Below, in pieces: positions 47,431-61,532 of a stretch of DNA of 64,000 nt; the first letter of the stretch is position 1, and each line of letters opens with the position of its first letter. Below the pieces are notes generated by a model. It saw only the letters and a list, made by a program, of their open reading frames with translations, was not told the origin of the DNA and searched no databases. The position numbers and the translations under genes are program-made. Source of the DNA: Delphinapterus leucas (lineage: Eukaryota; Chordata; Mammalia; Artiodactyla; Monodontidae). The stretch spans positions 9,807,489-9,871,488 of the forward strand of contig NW_022098043.1 in the NCBI RefSeq assembly GCF_002288925.2, given 5' to 3'.

Positions 47431-48299
47431 GGGCCTGCCGAGGAGTGGGTAGACGTGAGGGAGGACTAGTGAGCTAATGCACTGTGCTGGGCCTGTCGCT
47501 GAGCACACAGTGGGCTGCAGTCAAGGGCACTCCTCCTTTGCGGGGCTGTGTGCAGAGAGGCAGGGACCGAGGACTCTAGAAGCCTGTCCAGGAGGCGGTG
47601 AGCAGGCTCTGGCCTTTGAGGCTGAAGCTGGGAAGTGACCGTCCTTGATAGATGACCCAGTTAGCTGCAAAGAGCTCCTCTGAGCCCCAAACCCATCTGT
47701 TTGGCCCCTCTCTGAATGAGCTCTCAGCCAGTGACCTCAGCTGGCTGAGGGCCCGTGGGCGGGCAGGTGGGCAGAGTGCGCATCTTTCCTCCAGGTCCCC
47801 GGCCAGGTCCAGGCACTCAAGAAAGCAGTGTCCGGTCTCCGAACAGGCTTTATGTCCATCCTGGAAGACCCTGGCCACCCTGGCCTCAGTCCTCTGGGCT
47901 CCAGCCCCACCTCTGGCAGCCAAGCCCAGCCAGCTGCCTCCGGCCCCTGATGCCCATCTAGAAGCTCCGACTGGTGGGGAGGAGGTCTGCAGAGGTCCTG
48001 AGGACTGCAGCCCTGGCCTCTTCACTCCAGGGGCCCATTTTCTGCGGTCGCCGTCTGCCGAGTGAGGTCACGTGGTTTCACTGGTGCCTTCTCAGGGTAA
48101 CATCTCCTACCTGTGCCAGGTCCTGCCATGTCCTCCACATCTGCCCCCGTCTTTCCAGTTGGTCCCCAGGCCCTGTGGCTTCTGTCTGGAAACACCTCAT
48201 ATGCTCAGCCTCTCCTGACTGAACCCTGGGCTGGCTCTTGCCATCTCTCCCCTCCTAACTGCCCTCCTTGCCTTCAGAACCTGCCAGCAGGCCAGGCTG

Positions 48300-49020
48300 A
48301 GCACGACCTTCTTTAGTTCCCACAACAGCCCTATGAAGTAGGAACCTTCATTACCCCCAGTTTCTAGTTGAGGAAACTGAGGCTGGGAGAGGATAAGTCA
48401 CAGTGAGACTGTGGAGGGATGGGATTGGATTCAAGGCTGCTGGATGGGTCCCTTCCTGATCTCCTCCACCAGGGCCCAGGGTAGGAGGCCACGGTTGTCA
48501 CTGCCTGGCTTATAAGGCTCCCACTGGGCTGATGTCACTTCCTGCAGCTCTGAACCTATTCCCTGGCCCTACTGCCATTTCCAGGGTGAAGGTTAGGGCA
48601 AAATGGGTGAGAAGTAAGCACTACTACTCTTTTCATGAGTGCCCAGTGTGAGCTTGGGACATAAACCTTTACATTTCATGCCTCAACAGGGGAGATGCTA
48701 CTGCAGTCCCCATTTAGCAGATAGGAAAACTGAGGTTCAAGGAGATTAAATAGGCTGTCAGTGTAACGTAGTGGTTAGGCCTCTAACCACTGCTTCTGGA
48801 GCCAGCCTGCCTGGGTTTGAATCCCATTTCTAGCCTTGCTGGACCTGTGCCCTCAGGTGACATTTTTAACCTCTCCATTTTCACACCTGTAAAACGGGGA
48901 AAGTAACCGAAGACCCTACCTGAGAGGTCTGCTCTGACAATTAAATGTGTTAACAGGTGTAAAGCAGGGCCGTGCCAGGTGTGTAGTAAATGCTCCATAA
49001 GCATTTCCTGCTTTTATTAC
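48300..49020. repeat. cluster of three MIR SINEs in intron 4
   Basis: Reversed copies at about 48300-48475 ('tagttgaggaaactgaggct') and 48625-48755 ('agcagataggaaaactgagg'), then a plus copy at 48755-49020 ('gtaacgtagtggttaggcct', 'gcctgggtttgaatcccatt', 'tttattactcgtag'). The last is nearly full length. Confidence 0.85.
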
Positions 49021-50050
49021 TCGTAGTTGCAGAGCTGGGTTTCAAATTCATGGCTGAATCCAAGGCCTATACCCTTAAACACCCATCGATTCTCTGAGGA
49101 AGTAAAGGCTGTTTCTGGTCTACCTACTGAACAGAGGTGTAGTTCTTCAACTGGGGTTTTACCCAGCCGTCTGTTCCCAGTTTGGAGGACCACGGGCATT
49201 TCCTGTCACTCACCCAGGGTGGGTGGGAAGGCTGATGGGGGAGGGGAGAGGGCTTGGAGGTACCCAGATGTTTGCCTGGGGGACAAAAGGCCCAGGTCTG
49301 GTCTTCAGGACCCTGGGGGCTTCTGGGGTGGGAGGTGGAGATTTGGGTTTGCACCCTCTTCCCCTCAGCGCCCCAGGACTCCTCTGCAGCTCTGGCCAGG
49401 GAGGATCCCAACCCGCCCTTGCCTCCTTGCCTGTGGCCACTGCAATCGCCTGGGGCCAGTTCAAGCCCAGCAGGTGGCTCATCCTCTCCTGCTGTGAGAC
49501 AAGGGAATGAGTTGGTCCTTTCTCACCCAGCAGGCGTCCTGGGCTACGGAGAGGGCTATAGTGGTGGCTCTGAATCTTGCCTCCCAGCTACCCTGCCTGG
49601 GGACCCCCAGGGATTCTCAGACCAGCCGTCTCCCTCCAATGACTAACCTGCTTCCCTGGACCACCATTTACACCAGCTGTGCACTGGTCCCGCAGACAGC
49701 CTCCCAGGCCCCCACCGCTGTCCTGCCCCACAGGCAGGCTTTGAATTCTACCAGCTGAAGCCCACTTTCCCACTGGCATCCTACAGAGAGGCAGGGCTGT
49801 GCTTCTTCTCTGCTCAGGCCTGGGGAGAAGCAGCAGGTCTTTGAGGGATGCAGGGTCTGCCCTCAGCCCTCACATCTCCCCATCCTGCTTGGAGCCAGAG
49901 ACATTTCTCCTGCCCAAGTCAAGAGAAGTCCTCAACACTCCAATTATTGGTCCTGGGAACACGCTCCTCTTTTAGAGAGGAGGACGGGGCTGGGAATTCA
50001 GAGACTGGAGCTCCAGAATCTGGTCTCACTGCTTTCCACTGCGGCTGTTC
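49020..50050. other. unique GC-rich intron 4 DNA
   Basis: No repeat recognised. Three overlapping plus-strand frames of 95-156 codons are open at 49027-49646, with equally long frames opposite. No Ig motifs, no signal peptide and no consistent splice sites, so no gene is called. Confidence 0.4.
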
Positions 50051-50054
50051 CCAT

Positions 50055-50915
50055 TTACACAAAACTGAAAACAGAACTACCATAGAACCCAGCAATTCCA
50101 CTCCTGGGTATATATCTGAAAACCCCAAAAACACAAATTCAGAAAGATACATGCACCCCAATGTTCATAGCAGCATTATTTATAATTGCCAAGATATGGA
50201 AGCAAGCTAAGTGTCCATCAACAGATGAATGGGTGAAGCAGGTGTGGTGTATATACACACACACGCAATGGAATACTACTCAACTGCTAAAAAGAACGAA
50301 ACTTTGCCATTTGCTGCAACATGGATGGACTGGGAGGGCATTATGCTAAGTGAAATAAGTCAGACAGAGAAAGACAAATACTGTATGATATCGCTTACAT
50401 GTGGAATCTGAAAAATACAACTAACTAGTGAATATAACAAAAAAGAAGCAGACTCACAGATATAGAGAGCAAACTGGTGGTTACCTATGGGGAGACGGGC
50501 AAGATAGGCATAGGGGAGCAAGAGGTACAAACTACTGGGTATAAAATAAGCTATAAGGGGTGGGGGGGAGGGATAAATTGGGAAGTTGGGATTAACATAT
50601 ACACACTACTATATATAAAATAGATCATCAACAAGGACCTACTGTATAGCATAGGAACTCTACTCAATATTCTGTAATAACCTAAACGGGAAGAGAATTT
50701 GAAAAAGAATAGATACACGTATATGTGTAACTGAATCACTTTGCTGTACATCTGAAACCAACACAACATTGCAAATCAACTCTACCCCAATACAAAATAC
50801 ACATTTTTTAAGAAAAGGAGAAATAAGCTACAAGGATACATTGTACAACATGGGGAATATAGCCAATATTTTATAATAACTATCAATGGAGTGTAACCTT
50901 TAAAAAATAAAAGAA
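50055..50915 (+). mobile_element. L1 LINE 3' end, 5'-truncated
   Basis: ORF2 tail and 3' UTR: 'tagaacccagcaattccact', 'cagcattatttataattgcc', 'ctactgtatagcatagga', 'ttgctgtacatctgaaacca'. After its A-rich end, 50815-50915 holds a second, different L1-like tail ('aatatagccaatattttata'). No complete ORF. Confidence 0.85.
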
Positions 50916-51174
50916 TCTGGTCTTAGAAAGCAGAGCTTCAGAGCTCTCCAGAAATCCTAGATTCTGGCCTGGCCTCAGGGAAGTGGGCTCAGCCTTCGTC
51001 ACCCTGCCAGGAATGTTTTTAGCCCTCACCAGCCCCAGGGTGAGTTTCTTCTAATGGGAAAGGTCCAGGAACTGACCACAGGAGAACTTCCCATGAACTT
51101 GTGGTCCAAAGTCACACAGCAGGGGAGCGAGCAACTCACACTGGAGATAGACGGACCAATGGAATCACAGTCAC

Positions 51175-51590
51175 AATGTTCTCCTGTGTGTTTCTTCTAA
51201 GAGTTTTATGGTTTTAACTCTTAGATTTAGGTTGATGATGGATTTCGAGTTAAGTTTTGTACAGGGTGTGAGGGAAAGTCTACCTTTATTATGTGCACGT
51301 GGCTATCTGGTTGTCCCAGCGCCATTTTTTGGAACAGACTCTTCTTTCCTCAGGGAATTGTCTTGGCATCCTTGTCGAGAATCAGTTGACTATCAATGTG
51401 AGGGTCTATTTTATTCCATTAGAAGAAACTCGCTCTGGGGCTGGTGAGAGCTACAGGCAGGCTGGGGGGTGACAGAGGCTGAGCCCATTTCCACGAGGCC
51501 AGGCCAGAAAACCACTGAATTGTGTACTTTAAATGAGTGAATTATAAGTTATGTGAATTCTACCGCAATAAAAATCAATTTAAACAAAAA
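51175..51590. mobile_element. old L1M LINE fragments
   Basis: 51175-51425 in reverse ('gttttatggttttaactctt', 'cttgtcgagaatcagttgac') matches the same part of L1M as 25960-26220. 51500-51590 is an L1M-like 3' end in the plus direction ('gtgtactttaaatgagtgaa', 'accgcaataaaaatcaattt'). Confidence 0.6.
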
Positions 51591-51849
51591 CAAGGGGGAA
51601 AAAAAGCACCAGATGCACTTAATAAAAATTCACTGAAAAAGAAAAAGACAAGCTATGCAAAGTTTATTAACAACTGTTCTCCATGGCCCCCGGCCTCAGG
51701 TTTAGAAAAGCGTATAGTGGCGTTTGGTGCCATTGTGGCCTCGGGTTGCAAAGTTCTACCTTTATCTGCCAACCTCACTTGGAAGCCTCCAGAAGAGACA
51801 CAGGGATCCCAAGATAGAACATTTTATTAATGCTTAACAATACTCGGTG

Positions 51850-52095
51850 ACGTCTAGTAGAGTGGAGTGGTTAAGCGTATAGCATTTACCTTATAAGCAT
51901 ATAAGCATTTACCTTTGCTCTGGCACTAGCTGGCTGGGTGGCCTGGGTAAGTGATGGAACCTCTCAGATCCTTCATCTGTCAAAAGGGAAGTGGCAGTAC
52001 CTGCCTTCCAGAGCTGTCGTGACTGTTCAGTAAGTTCCCTTATGAAAACCTTAGCACGGTGCGTGGCAGGTGAGCAAACACACAGTGAACAGTGA
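51850..52095 (+). repeat. MIR SINE in intron 4
   Basis: 'tagtagagtggagtggttaa', 'tttgctctggcactagctgg', 'tcatctgtcaaaagggaagt', 'cagtaagttcccttatgaaa'. Confidence 0.75.
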
Positions 52096-52169
52096 CTCTT
52101 GTGGTTGGGAGCCAAGAGTATGGGCTTTGGAATCAGTGAATCTGCCCTGCTCCCTCCTGGGTCAGTTTC

Positions 52170-52580
52170 TGTTGTGGGTTTAATTGTGTCCCCCCAAAAC
52201 ATATGTTGCAGTCCTTACCCTGTGAATGGGACCTTATTTGGAAATAGGGTTTTTGCAGATGTAAAGTTAAAATGAGGTCATAATGGATTAGGGTGGACCC
52301 TCATCCATTGTCTTGTGTCCTTACAAGGAGAGGGAAATTGGGACACAGGGACACAGACGCACAGAGGGCGAACGCCAGGTGAGGCTGGAGGCAGAGATGG
52401 GAATGATGCATTTACAGGTCAAGGAGGCTGAGAATTGCTGGCAACCACCAGAAGCTGGAAGAGGCAAGGAAGGACCCTTCTCTAGAGCTGTCAGAAGGAG
52501 TATAGCCCTGCCGACACCTTCATTTTGGACTTGTAGCCTCCAGAACTGCGAGAGAATACATTCCTTTCACTTTAAGCCCC
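52170..52580 (+). mobile_element. old LTR-type element (MaLR/MLT-like)
   Basis: 'tgtgggtttaattgtgtccc', 'acatatgttgcagtccttac', 'ggaccttatttggaaatagg', 'tgtccttacaaggagaggga' and 'cttgtagcctccagaactgc' keep the order of the family seen at 8405-8740. No internal genes. Confidence 0.5.
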
Positions 52581-52734
52581 CAGATTGTGATCACGTGTTA
52601 TGGGCAGCCCTGGGGATGCAGCACAGTCCCCAGACCTTGCTTCTGCATCTGTACCATGAGCTACATCCCTCGATGGGACGTGTCCTCAGCACCTAGAACT
52701 CCGCTTGGCACGGGGGAGCTGATGAATAAGTAAG

Positions 52735-53085
52735 TAGCCATTGAACTGGTTGCATGAAGGCATGAAACCCACATGGCTCGGGCCTCACCTTCTTTGAGTG
52801 TCACCTTCTTAGAGAGGCCTTGCTGTCCACCTTGTTTACAATAGCCCCACTTCCCTCTGCTTTGCTTGACTACCCTCTGACATATCACAGGTCCCAGCTG
52901 TCTACTTGTTTGTGTCTGCCTCGCTTCCTGCACTGACTGTTCCTTGAGGACGTGGAATTTTGTCTGTCCAAACGCCGAAGCTGAGTTCCCATGCATACGA
53001 CAGCACCTGAATGTACCAGGTGCTCCATAAATATTTGGTAAATAAATGAACGAATGAAAAATGAATGAATAAATGAGATTTAGAA
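52735..53085 (+). repeat. L2 LINE 3' end in intron 4
   Basis: 'ccttgaggacgtggaatttt', 'accaggtgctccataaatat' and a terminal (AATG)n-like run 'aatgaacgaatgaaaaatga' are a clear L2 3' end. Confidence 0.8.
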
Positions 53086-53589
53086 TGCCCGTGTGTATGG
53101 ACAGCCAAGTCACCTTCTAATATATTTCAACCAAAAAGACATCCTGATATTGTTTTTACCAGACAGGAAAGTTCGATACTGGACTGTCCATGTCACACGT
53201 GGACACTGACCTGGATTTGGACCCAGGTCGGCTGGACTCCAAGTTCAGTGCTCCGTTCAGAGGATCTAAGTAGTGAGGGGGCGCTGGGTAGTAGCGGATG
53301 GGAGAACCACTCACGGGGACTGGGGCACAGGAATGGAGAAGCGGGGGGCACTGATGGACGTGCTTTTCCTCCCCCCAGACTCCTGCAAGCCCCCTAGAGG
53401 GACAGCAGCCTCACTGGCCATCTGAGTTTTGAGTGCCAAGTGCTCCCAGTTGGGGCTCAGTCTCCCCAAGGCCCCCACTCTCTCTGCTCTGCACTGCTCC
53501 CCCCCCTCCCCCTCATGCTTGCTTGACATTTGTGTCACTAACAGCTTTTGTGCCAAAGGTTGGGATGTTTCCCCTTGGGAGCTCAGAGA

Positions 53590-53805
53590 TGCTGTTAGGA
53601 ACACCAGCTCTGGTCTCAGGCAGACCTGCTGGGAGCCCCAGCTCTGGCACTCGTGTGGGTGAGCCCCTTAAACTCTCAGAGCCTCCGTTTCCTCATCTGT
53701 AAAATGGGGGTGACAATGCCTACTTCGGGAGGTGCTCATGACGGTCACATGATGAACCATGGATTGAATACTCAGCACACGGGGCTGGGCAGATAGCCGT
53801 GCTTG
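53590..53805 (+). repeat. MIR SINE in intron 4
   Basis: 'ctggtctcaggcagacctgc', 'cctccgtttcctcatctgta', 'aaatgggggtgacaatgcct'. 53085-53590 before it is unique. Confidence 0.8.
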
Positions 53806-53809
53806 ATGG

Positions 53810-54780
53810 CTAGTGACCTTGATTATTAGCTCTGGGTTAAAGGTCCCCTCAGTGGCAACTCTGCACGGCGAGGGTGGCCAAGATACCCTGTGCCTTGGTC
53901 TTGCGGCGAAACGAAAAGAACAGCCTCTTTTGGCTTCAGCAGGTGGGAGTATCTGGGCCTCTCAACATTTAATTGATTGTAACGTCCCAGCCTGAACACG
54001 CTCCCCCGCATAACCCACACCCCCAAGAAGAGCCTCCGAGAGCCTTCCGTGACTGTGTACACTGCGTTCCCGGGGCCCAGCATGCAACTTTCAAACTGGC
54101 TTACAACATATCTGCTGCTTGGATGAAAACATTTTAATGAGTGTGTGCAGCACGAACCCTCGGTGTCACCCACGGGGCTCCCAAGTGTCTTTCCCCACCA
54201 CAGAGCGGGGTTGTTATAGGTGTGAAATTACAGCTGCGCTCGCAGTTTGATCTCTACCCAGAGGCCTCTGGAAACAGCGCGTTAGAATGTTCTGGATGGA
54301 TGCAGGCTTGGTGATAGCGGGCTGGGGTGCCCAGTTCTCCGGCGGACCTGCTCTGTGCTTTTGATGTAGGTGGGGGCCTGGGCGCTCCCCACCCTCTAGG
54401 CTACCCTCTCCCCACTGTTCTGGGAAGTTTCCCTTTGACCCCCAAATTGGACAGGGGCCGTCTTGCCCCACTGTTCCTTGCACAGCCCTTAGGGCCCCTT
54501 AGGAGACCTAAGGGCTTAGGCTCAAAGGAGACCCCAGCTTTCAATGACCTCCACTTACGTGGAGGGAAGGTCTCTGTGTGCGTGTGTGTGACAAGAAAGG
54601 GTCTTTCTATGCAATGCCACAGACAGGCCAAAACAATGAGCTGACTTTAATTTTTGAAACCTGCCCTGAAATATATTTAAAGGAGACAGTCATGGGGGAG
54701 GAAGGGGGAGGCGGGGCAATTTTTAAACCTTTCTAATTGTGCCTGATTTTTAACTGACATGATCACTATTTGTTGTGAGA
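53810..54780. other. unique intron 4 DNA
   Basis: Nearly 1 kb without a clear repeat. 54060-54260 looks single-copy and less GC-rich ('aacatatctgctgcttggat', 'gaaaacattttaatgagtgt'). No exon recognised. Confidence 0.4.
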
Positions 54781-54782
54781 GA

Positions 54783-55165
54783 TATTATTATTCATTTATT
54801 TATTTTGAAGTACAGTTGATTTTCAATGGTTTTTTTAGAGAGTTTTTAAAAAATTATTATTATTATTATTATTTTGGCTGTGTCGCATGGCTTGTGGGAT
54901 CTCAGTTCCCTGACCAGGGACTGAACCCAGGCCCTGGGCAGTGAAAGCGTGGAGTCCTAACCACTGGACATCCAGGGAATTCCCTGTTTTACATGTTGTG
55001 TTAATTTCTGCTGTACAGCAAAGTGGTTTGGTTATACATATGTACATATTCTTTTTCATATTCTTTTCCATTTGGTTTATTACAGGATATTGAATATAGT
55101 TCCCTGTGCTGTACAGTAGGACCTTGTTTTTCATCTCTTTTATATACAGTAGTTTGTAGAGAGAT
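54783..55165 (-). mobile_element. L1 LINE 3' end interrupted by a SINE
   Basis: Reversed L1 3' UTR, 'gaagtacagttgattttcaa' at the left and 'tgttaatttctgctgtacag', 'ctgtacagtaggaccttgtt' at the right, is split by the SINE at 54845-54984. Confidence 0.8.
54845..54984 (-). mobile_element. short tRNA-derived SINE (older CHR/artiodactyl type), nested in L1
   Basis: A/T-rich (ATT)n end at 54851-54873, then 'ttggctgtgtcgcatggctt', 'ctgaccagggactgaaccca' and 'ccactggacatccagggaat' in reverse: an older relative of CHR-2 lacking its GC-rich body. Confidence 0.8.
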
Positions 55166-55489
55166 ACTATTTATGGGTCACTCGGCCTGTGCGTGGGCTC
55201 AGAACATTCTGTGCTATGGATCATCTCATTTAATCCTCCCAACCTTGGCTAAGTAAGTCACTTCCTTCTCTGTGCCTGGGTCTGTGCAGTGGGCATAGTG
55301 CAGTTTCTGCCTCATGGGCTGACGTGGCCGCCGGGGTTATGGGAGATACTACACGGGCAATTGGCTTATACTTAGCCCCACTGTCTCTCCCAGCCCTCCC
55401 CTCACCAGTCCGGACCTTGCTGAACCTCAGAAGCCACGCTGCTCTGGGCCAGGGACAGCCACAGCCCTGTGGGGCCCAGAGCCAATCCT

Positions 55490-55605
55490 TTCCTCTCCCT
55501 GAGCCTCAGTCTTCTCATCTGGGAACTGGGGATAATGGTTATCCTGCCCCTGAGGGGCCGCGGTGAGGATCAGGTGAAATGCTCTATGGGAAGCACCGTG
55601 GAACT
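55490..55605 (+). repeat. MIR SINE fragment in intron 4
   Basis: 'tccctgagcctcagtcttct', 'catctgggaactggggataa', 'ctatgggaagcaccgtggaa'. A weaker MIR trace lies at about 55250-55320. Confidence 0.65.
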
Positions 55606-55964
55606 GTCACAAACTGGCCAAGACTGAGGTGTGTCTGTCATTTTCAAACTTGGGACGTATCCTGGCTCTTCCCCTAGACATGTCTGGACAGGCAGACCTA
55701 CAGGAAGATGGTCACACAGAGGCCGGCCACCCTGACACCCATAAACAGGGCAGGACTGGACCCCCTTTCCAAGGAGCCAGTGGGCACAAACCTGTGAGCA
55801 TTCATTTCTCAGACTGGCTTAAATTTCCCTGGAGTCAGGAATAGTGGATGGGACTTCTCTGTGTCAGGGCTAAAACCAGGGGCAAGAAAGAGGCGGCCAC
55901 AGCCGTGCCCAAGAGCAGGCAGGCCGGAGACAATGTTAATAAAGACAGTAAAATCTGGCTTACT

Positions 55965-56400
55965 GAACCTCTTAGCTGCCTCGTGCTGGGCTAGGTGTGT
56001 TGCAAACCTTTTCTAATTTTTTTTTTTTTTTTTTTTGGCGGTACGCGGGCCTCTCACTGTTGTGGCCTCTCCCGTTGCGGAGCACAGGCTCCGGACGCGC
56101 AGGCTCAGCGGCCATGGCTCACAGGCCCAGCCGCTCTGCGGCATGTGGGATCTTCCCGGACCGGGGCACGAACCCGTGTCCCCTGCATCGGCAGGCGGAC
56201 TCACAACCACTGCGCCACCAGGGAAGCCCAAACCTTTTCTAATTTCAACCTCACAATCATCCTAGGAAGGAGGCACCCTTACCCCTATTTTACAGATGGG
56301 GAGACAGAGGCCCAGGGAAGCTAATGAATCCAAGGTTGCATGGTGGATCTGGGATTCAGCTCCAGACCTGCGTGTCCTTAACCTGTATGCAGATGGGGCA
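55965..56400 (-). repeat. MIR SINE split by CHR-2 insertion
   Basis: The reversed MIR 3' end at about 55965-56019 ('gtgctgggctaggtgtgttg') resumes after the CHR-2 at 56246 with 'cacaatcatcctaggaagga', 'tattttacagatggggagac', 'tggatctgggattcagctcc'. Confidence 0.75.
56020..56229 (-). mobile_element. CHR-2 SINE, complete, with target-site duplication
   Basis: Reverse-oriented, with a poly-T end from 56020, CHR-2 body and 5' end at 56229. Flanked by the perfect 16-bp direct repeat aaaccttttctaattt at 56004-56019 and 56230-56245. Inserted into an older MIR. Confidence 0.95.
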
Positions 56401-56574
56401 TCCTCCTGTGTCTGGGGTGAGGTGACAGTTGGAAGGAGGAAGGAGAAATACATTCGCATATAGATAAGAGTATAGACACAGCCGTTGCTGCATGTACCGA
56501 TATCGATATCAATAGAGAGATATACAGAATTAGTATTTTCTGAAGACTTAGCGGTTTAGACCAGTGGTTTAGAC

Positions 56575-56763
56575 CAGTGGTTCTCAAAGTGTGGTCCTGG
56601 CACCTGTAGCATCAGCATCATCTGGGAACTTGTGAGAAATGTAGATTCCTGGGCCCCACCCCAGATCTGCTGAATTAGGAGCTTTGGGGGTGGGACCCAG
56701 CAATCTGTATCTTCACAAGCCCTCCAGGCGATTCTGATGCTCATTCAAGTTTGTGAACCACTG
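56575..56763 (+). mobile_element. MER20 hAT-Charlie MITE, full length, perfect TSD
   Basis: Inverted ends cagtggttctcaaa and gtgaaccactg bound the MER20 body ('tgctgaattaggagctttgg', 'cacaagccctccaggcgatt'). The 8-bp target duplication gtttagac is exact at 56567-56574 and 56764-56771. Just to the left, 'ggtttagaccagtg' occurs one more time. Confidence 0.88.
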
Positions 56764-56774
56764 GTTTAGACCAC

Positions 56775-57640
56775 GGGCTTTGGCCTCAGATGGCTGTTAT
56801 GACCCTAGACAAGTCATTTCCCCTCATGTAATGGGGATTATAACATCTCCCAGCTCACAGGCTGTAGCCAGGATTCTGTCGGAAAGTGCGCATGAAGCTG
56901 GGAGCTCACGCACTGTCAGGCACATGCCATGGTGGGGCAAGGCATCAGGTCCTGTCCGCGTGGCAAGCACCGGTGGACTTGACCCATCAGGGGACAGCTA
57001 GGCTGTAGGGACCAGTGACAAGCACGGTGACCTCTGAGCACTGGGGACAGTCAGAGGATTGATTGAGATGGGGGGGGTTGCTATTCCAGGGAGAGTCCCA
57101 CCCAGGGATGCGCTGAACTTCTAGGGGTCAGAGCCTTCCTGGGGGCGCTGGGGTGGGTGAGGGTGGAATCCCTGGCCCTGCCCCTCTCTGGTCCCTCCTG
57201 GTAGCCTCAGCCTGCTGCTCAGTAAGTGGGATCCCGGGAGCTGTCTGCCCCATCCCTGGATTGACTGCCACCTCCCTGTGGGAGGAGCCCAGAAGCACAA
57301 AGCCCCTTGCTCCTTGGAGCCTACCGGGAGCACCCCACCTCCTTCAGCTGGGATTGTCAGGCCAGCTGTGCAAGCCGGGCTGGTCCCACGAGACCTCTTT
57401 GTGCCTCGGTTGGAAATAGCAGAGGAGGTTTAGGGCTATCTGGTTCTACCACCTCATTGTACGGATGAGGAAACCGAGGCCACAGAGGGACAGTAACCTG
57501 CTCAGGGGACTTTGGTGAATGGGGGAGGAGTGCGCCTCGTAGCAGAGGTGGCTTTGAGGACTCTGGTTCCTCACAGGCACCAGAGAGCAGAGCCTCAGCT
57601 GGACCTTCTACACTGCCTCCATCCGTGCAACATAGCTGGC
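56775..57640. other. mostly unique intron 4 DNA
   Basis: Weak reversed MIR core at about 57435-57520 ('tgaggaaaccgaggccacag'). Otherwise nothing recognised. Confidence 0.4.
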
Positions 57641-58119
57641 CCAGGAGTCAAGACACCCGGGTTCCGGCCTCAACACTAAGCAGCCTGATCTCACAGGAAG
57701 GTTTTGTGATCCTTGCTGTGTGACTTCAAGCAAGTTGCTTGCTTTCTCTGTGCCTCTATATCTATGTCTGCAAAATAGGGATAATAGTGCTAGTACGTCC
57801 TCTTGGGTTGGCTGTGAGGACTAAATGGCATAGGTCTGGAAAGCACTTAACCTCGTGGCCTCCAGGGGCCTCCCCTGAGCCCTCTCCCTAAACTGACTGC
57901 CACCTCCCCTGTATCACTCTTGACCCCATTACCCTGCGTGATTTTCTTCCCATTATTTGTCACTATCCATAATCACCTCGCCCAACTACACATGTGTTTT
58001 ATGTTTGTCTCACGCACTGGACACAAACTCCCAAGGACAAATATGTTTCCTATTGAAAGTATATGGCCATTTCCTGGCACGTAGTAGGTGCTCAATAAAT
58101 ATCTGATGAATAAACAATT

Positions 58120-58120
<1 letters not shown>
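57640..58120 (+). repeat. MIR SINE then L2 LINE 3' end in intron 4
   Basis: MIR at about 57640-57860 ('gctgtgtgacttcaagcaag', 'tgtctgcaaaatagggataa'). L2 at about 57885-58120 ending 'tggcacgtagtaggtgctca', 'ataaatatctgatgaataaa'. Confidence 0.8.
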
Positions 58121-60384
<2,264 letters not shown>

Positions 60385-61105
60385 CTTAAAAAATTAAAAA
60401 TAGAGTTGCCATAGGATCCAGCAAACACAGCCCTGGGCATATATCCGGAGAAAAATATAATTCAAAAAGATACATGCACCCCAATGTTCATAACAGCACT
60501 ATTCATAATAGCCAAGACATGGAAGCAGCCTAAATGTCCATCAACAGACGAATGGATAAAGAAGATGTGGTACATATATACAATGGAATATTACTCAGCC
60601 ATAAAAAGAAACGAAACTGAGTTATTTGTAGTGAGGTGGATGGACCTAGAGTCTGTCATACAGAGTGAAGTAAGTCAGAAAGAGAAAAACAAATACCGTA
60701 TACTAACACATATATATGGAATCTAAAAAACACGAAAAAAATGGTCATGAAGAACCTAGGGGCGAAGTGGGAATAAAGACGCAGACCTACTAGAGAATGG
60801 ACTTGAGGATACGGGGAGGGGGAAGGGTAAGCTGGGACAAAGTGAGAGAGTGGCATGGACATATATACACTACCAAACGTAAAATAGATAGCTAGTGGGA
60901 AGCAGCCGCATAGCACAGGGAGATCAGCTCGGTGTTTCATGACCACCTAGAGGGATGGGATAGGGAGGGTGGGAGGGAGGGAGACGCAAGAGGGAGGAGA
61001 TATGGGGATATATGTATATGTATAGCTGATTCACTTTGTTATAAAGCAGAAACTAACACACCATTGTAAAGCAATTATACTCCAATAAAGATGTTAAAAA
61101 GAAAA
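60385..61105 (+). mobile_element. L1 LINE 3' end, 5'-truncated (first of two)
   Basis: ORF2 tail ('tccatcaacagacgaatgga', 'caatggaatattactcagcc') and a 3' UTR ending 'gcaattatactccaataaag' plus an A-rich tail. Its 3' UTR differs from that of the next copy, so it belongs to a different L1 subfamily. Confidence 0.88.
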
Positions 61106-61122
61106 AAGAAAATGTGGTGTGT

Positions 61123-61124
<2 letters not shown>

Positions 61125-61166
<42 letters not shown>
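61125..61166. repeat. (AC)21 microsatellite
   Basis: Pure 42-bp AC run inside the second L1; reads GU on the IGSF21 transcript. Confidence 0.98.
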
Positions 61167-61168
<2 letters not shown>

Positions 61169-61311
61169 GAATATTACTCAGCCATAAAAAAGAAACAATG
61201 CCATTTGCAGCAATATGGATAGATCTAGAGATTATCACACTAAGTGAAGTAAGACAAAGTCAAATATCATATGGTATTGCTTACATGTGGAATCTAAAAA
61301 ATGATATACAG

Positions 61312-61532
61312 GGCTTCCCTGGTGGCGCAGCGGTTGAGAGTCCGCCTGTCGATGCAGGGGACGCGGGTTCATGCCCCGGTCCGGGAAGATCCCACATGCC
61401 GCGGAGCGGCTGGGCCCGTGACCCATGGCCGCTGAGCCTGTGCGTCTGGAGCCTGTGCTCCGCAACGGGAGAGGCCACAGCAGTGAGAGGCCCGCGTACC
61501 ACAAATAAAAAACAAACAAACAAACAAAAAAC
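61312..61532 (+). mobile_element. CHR-2 SINE nested in L1
   Basis: Plus-oriented: 5' end 'ggcttccctggtggcgcagc', B-box-like 'gggttcatgccccgg', then 'gcccgcgtacc' and an (AAAC)n tail. The target duplication is blurred because the L1 target site is itself A-rich. Confidence 0.92.
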
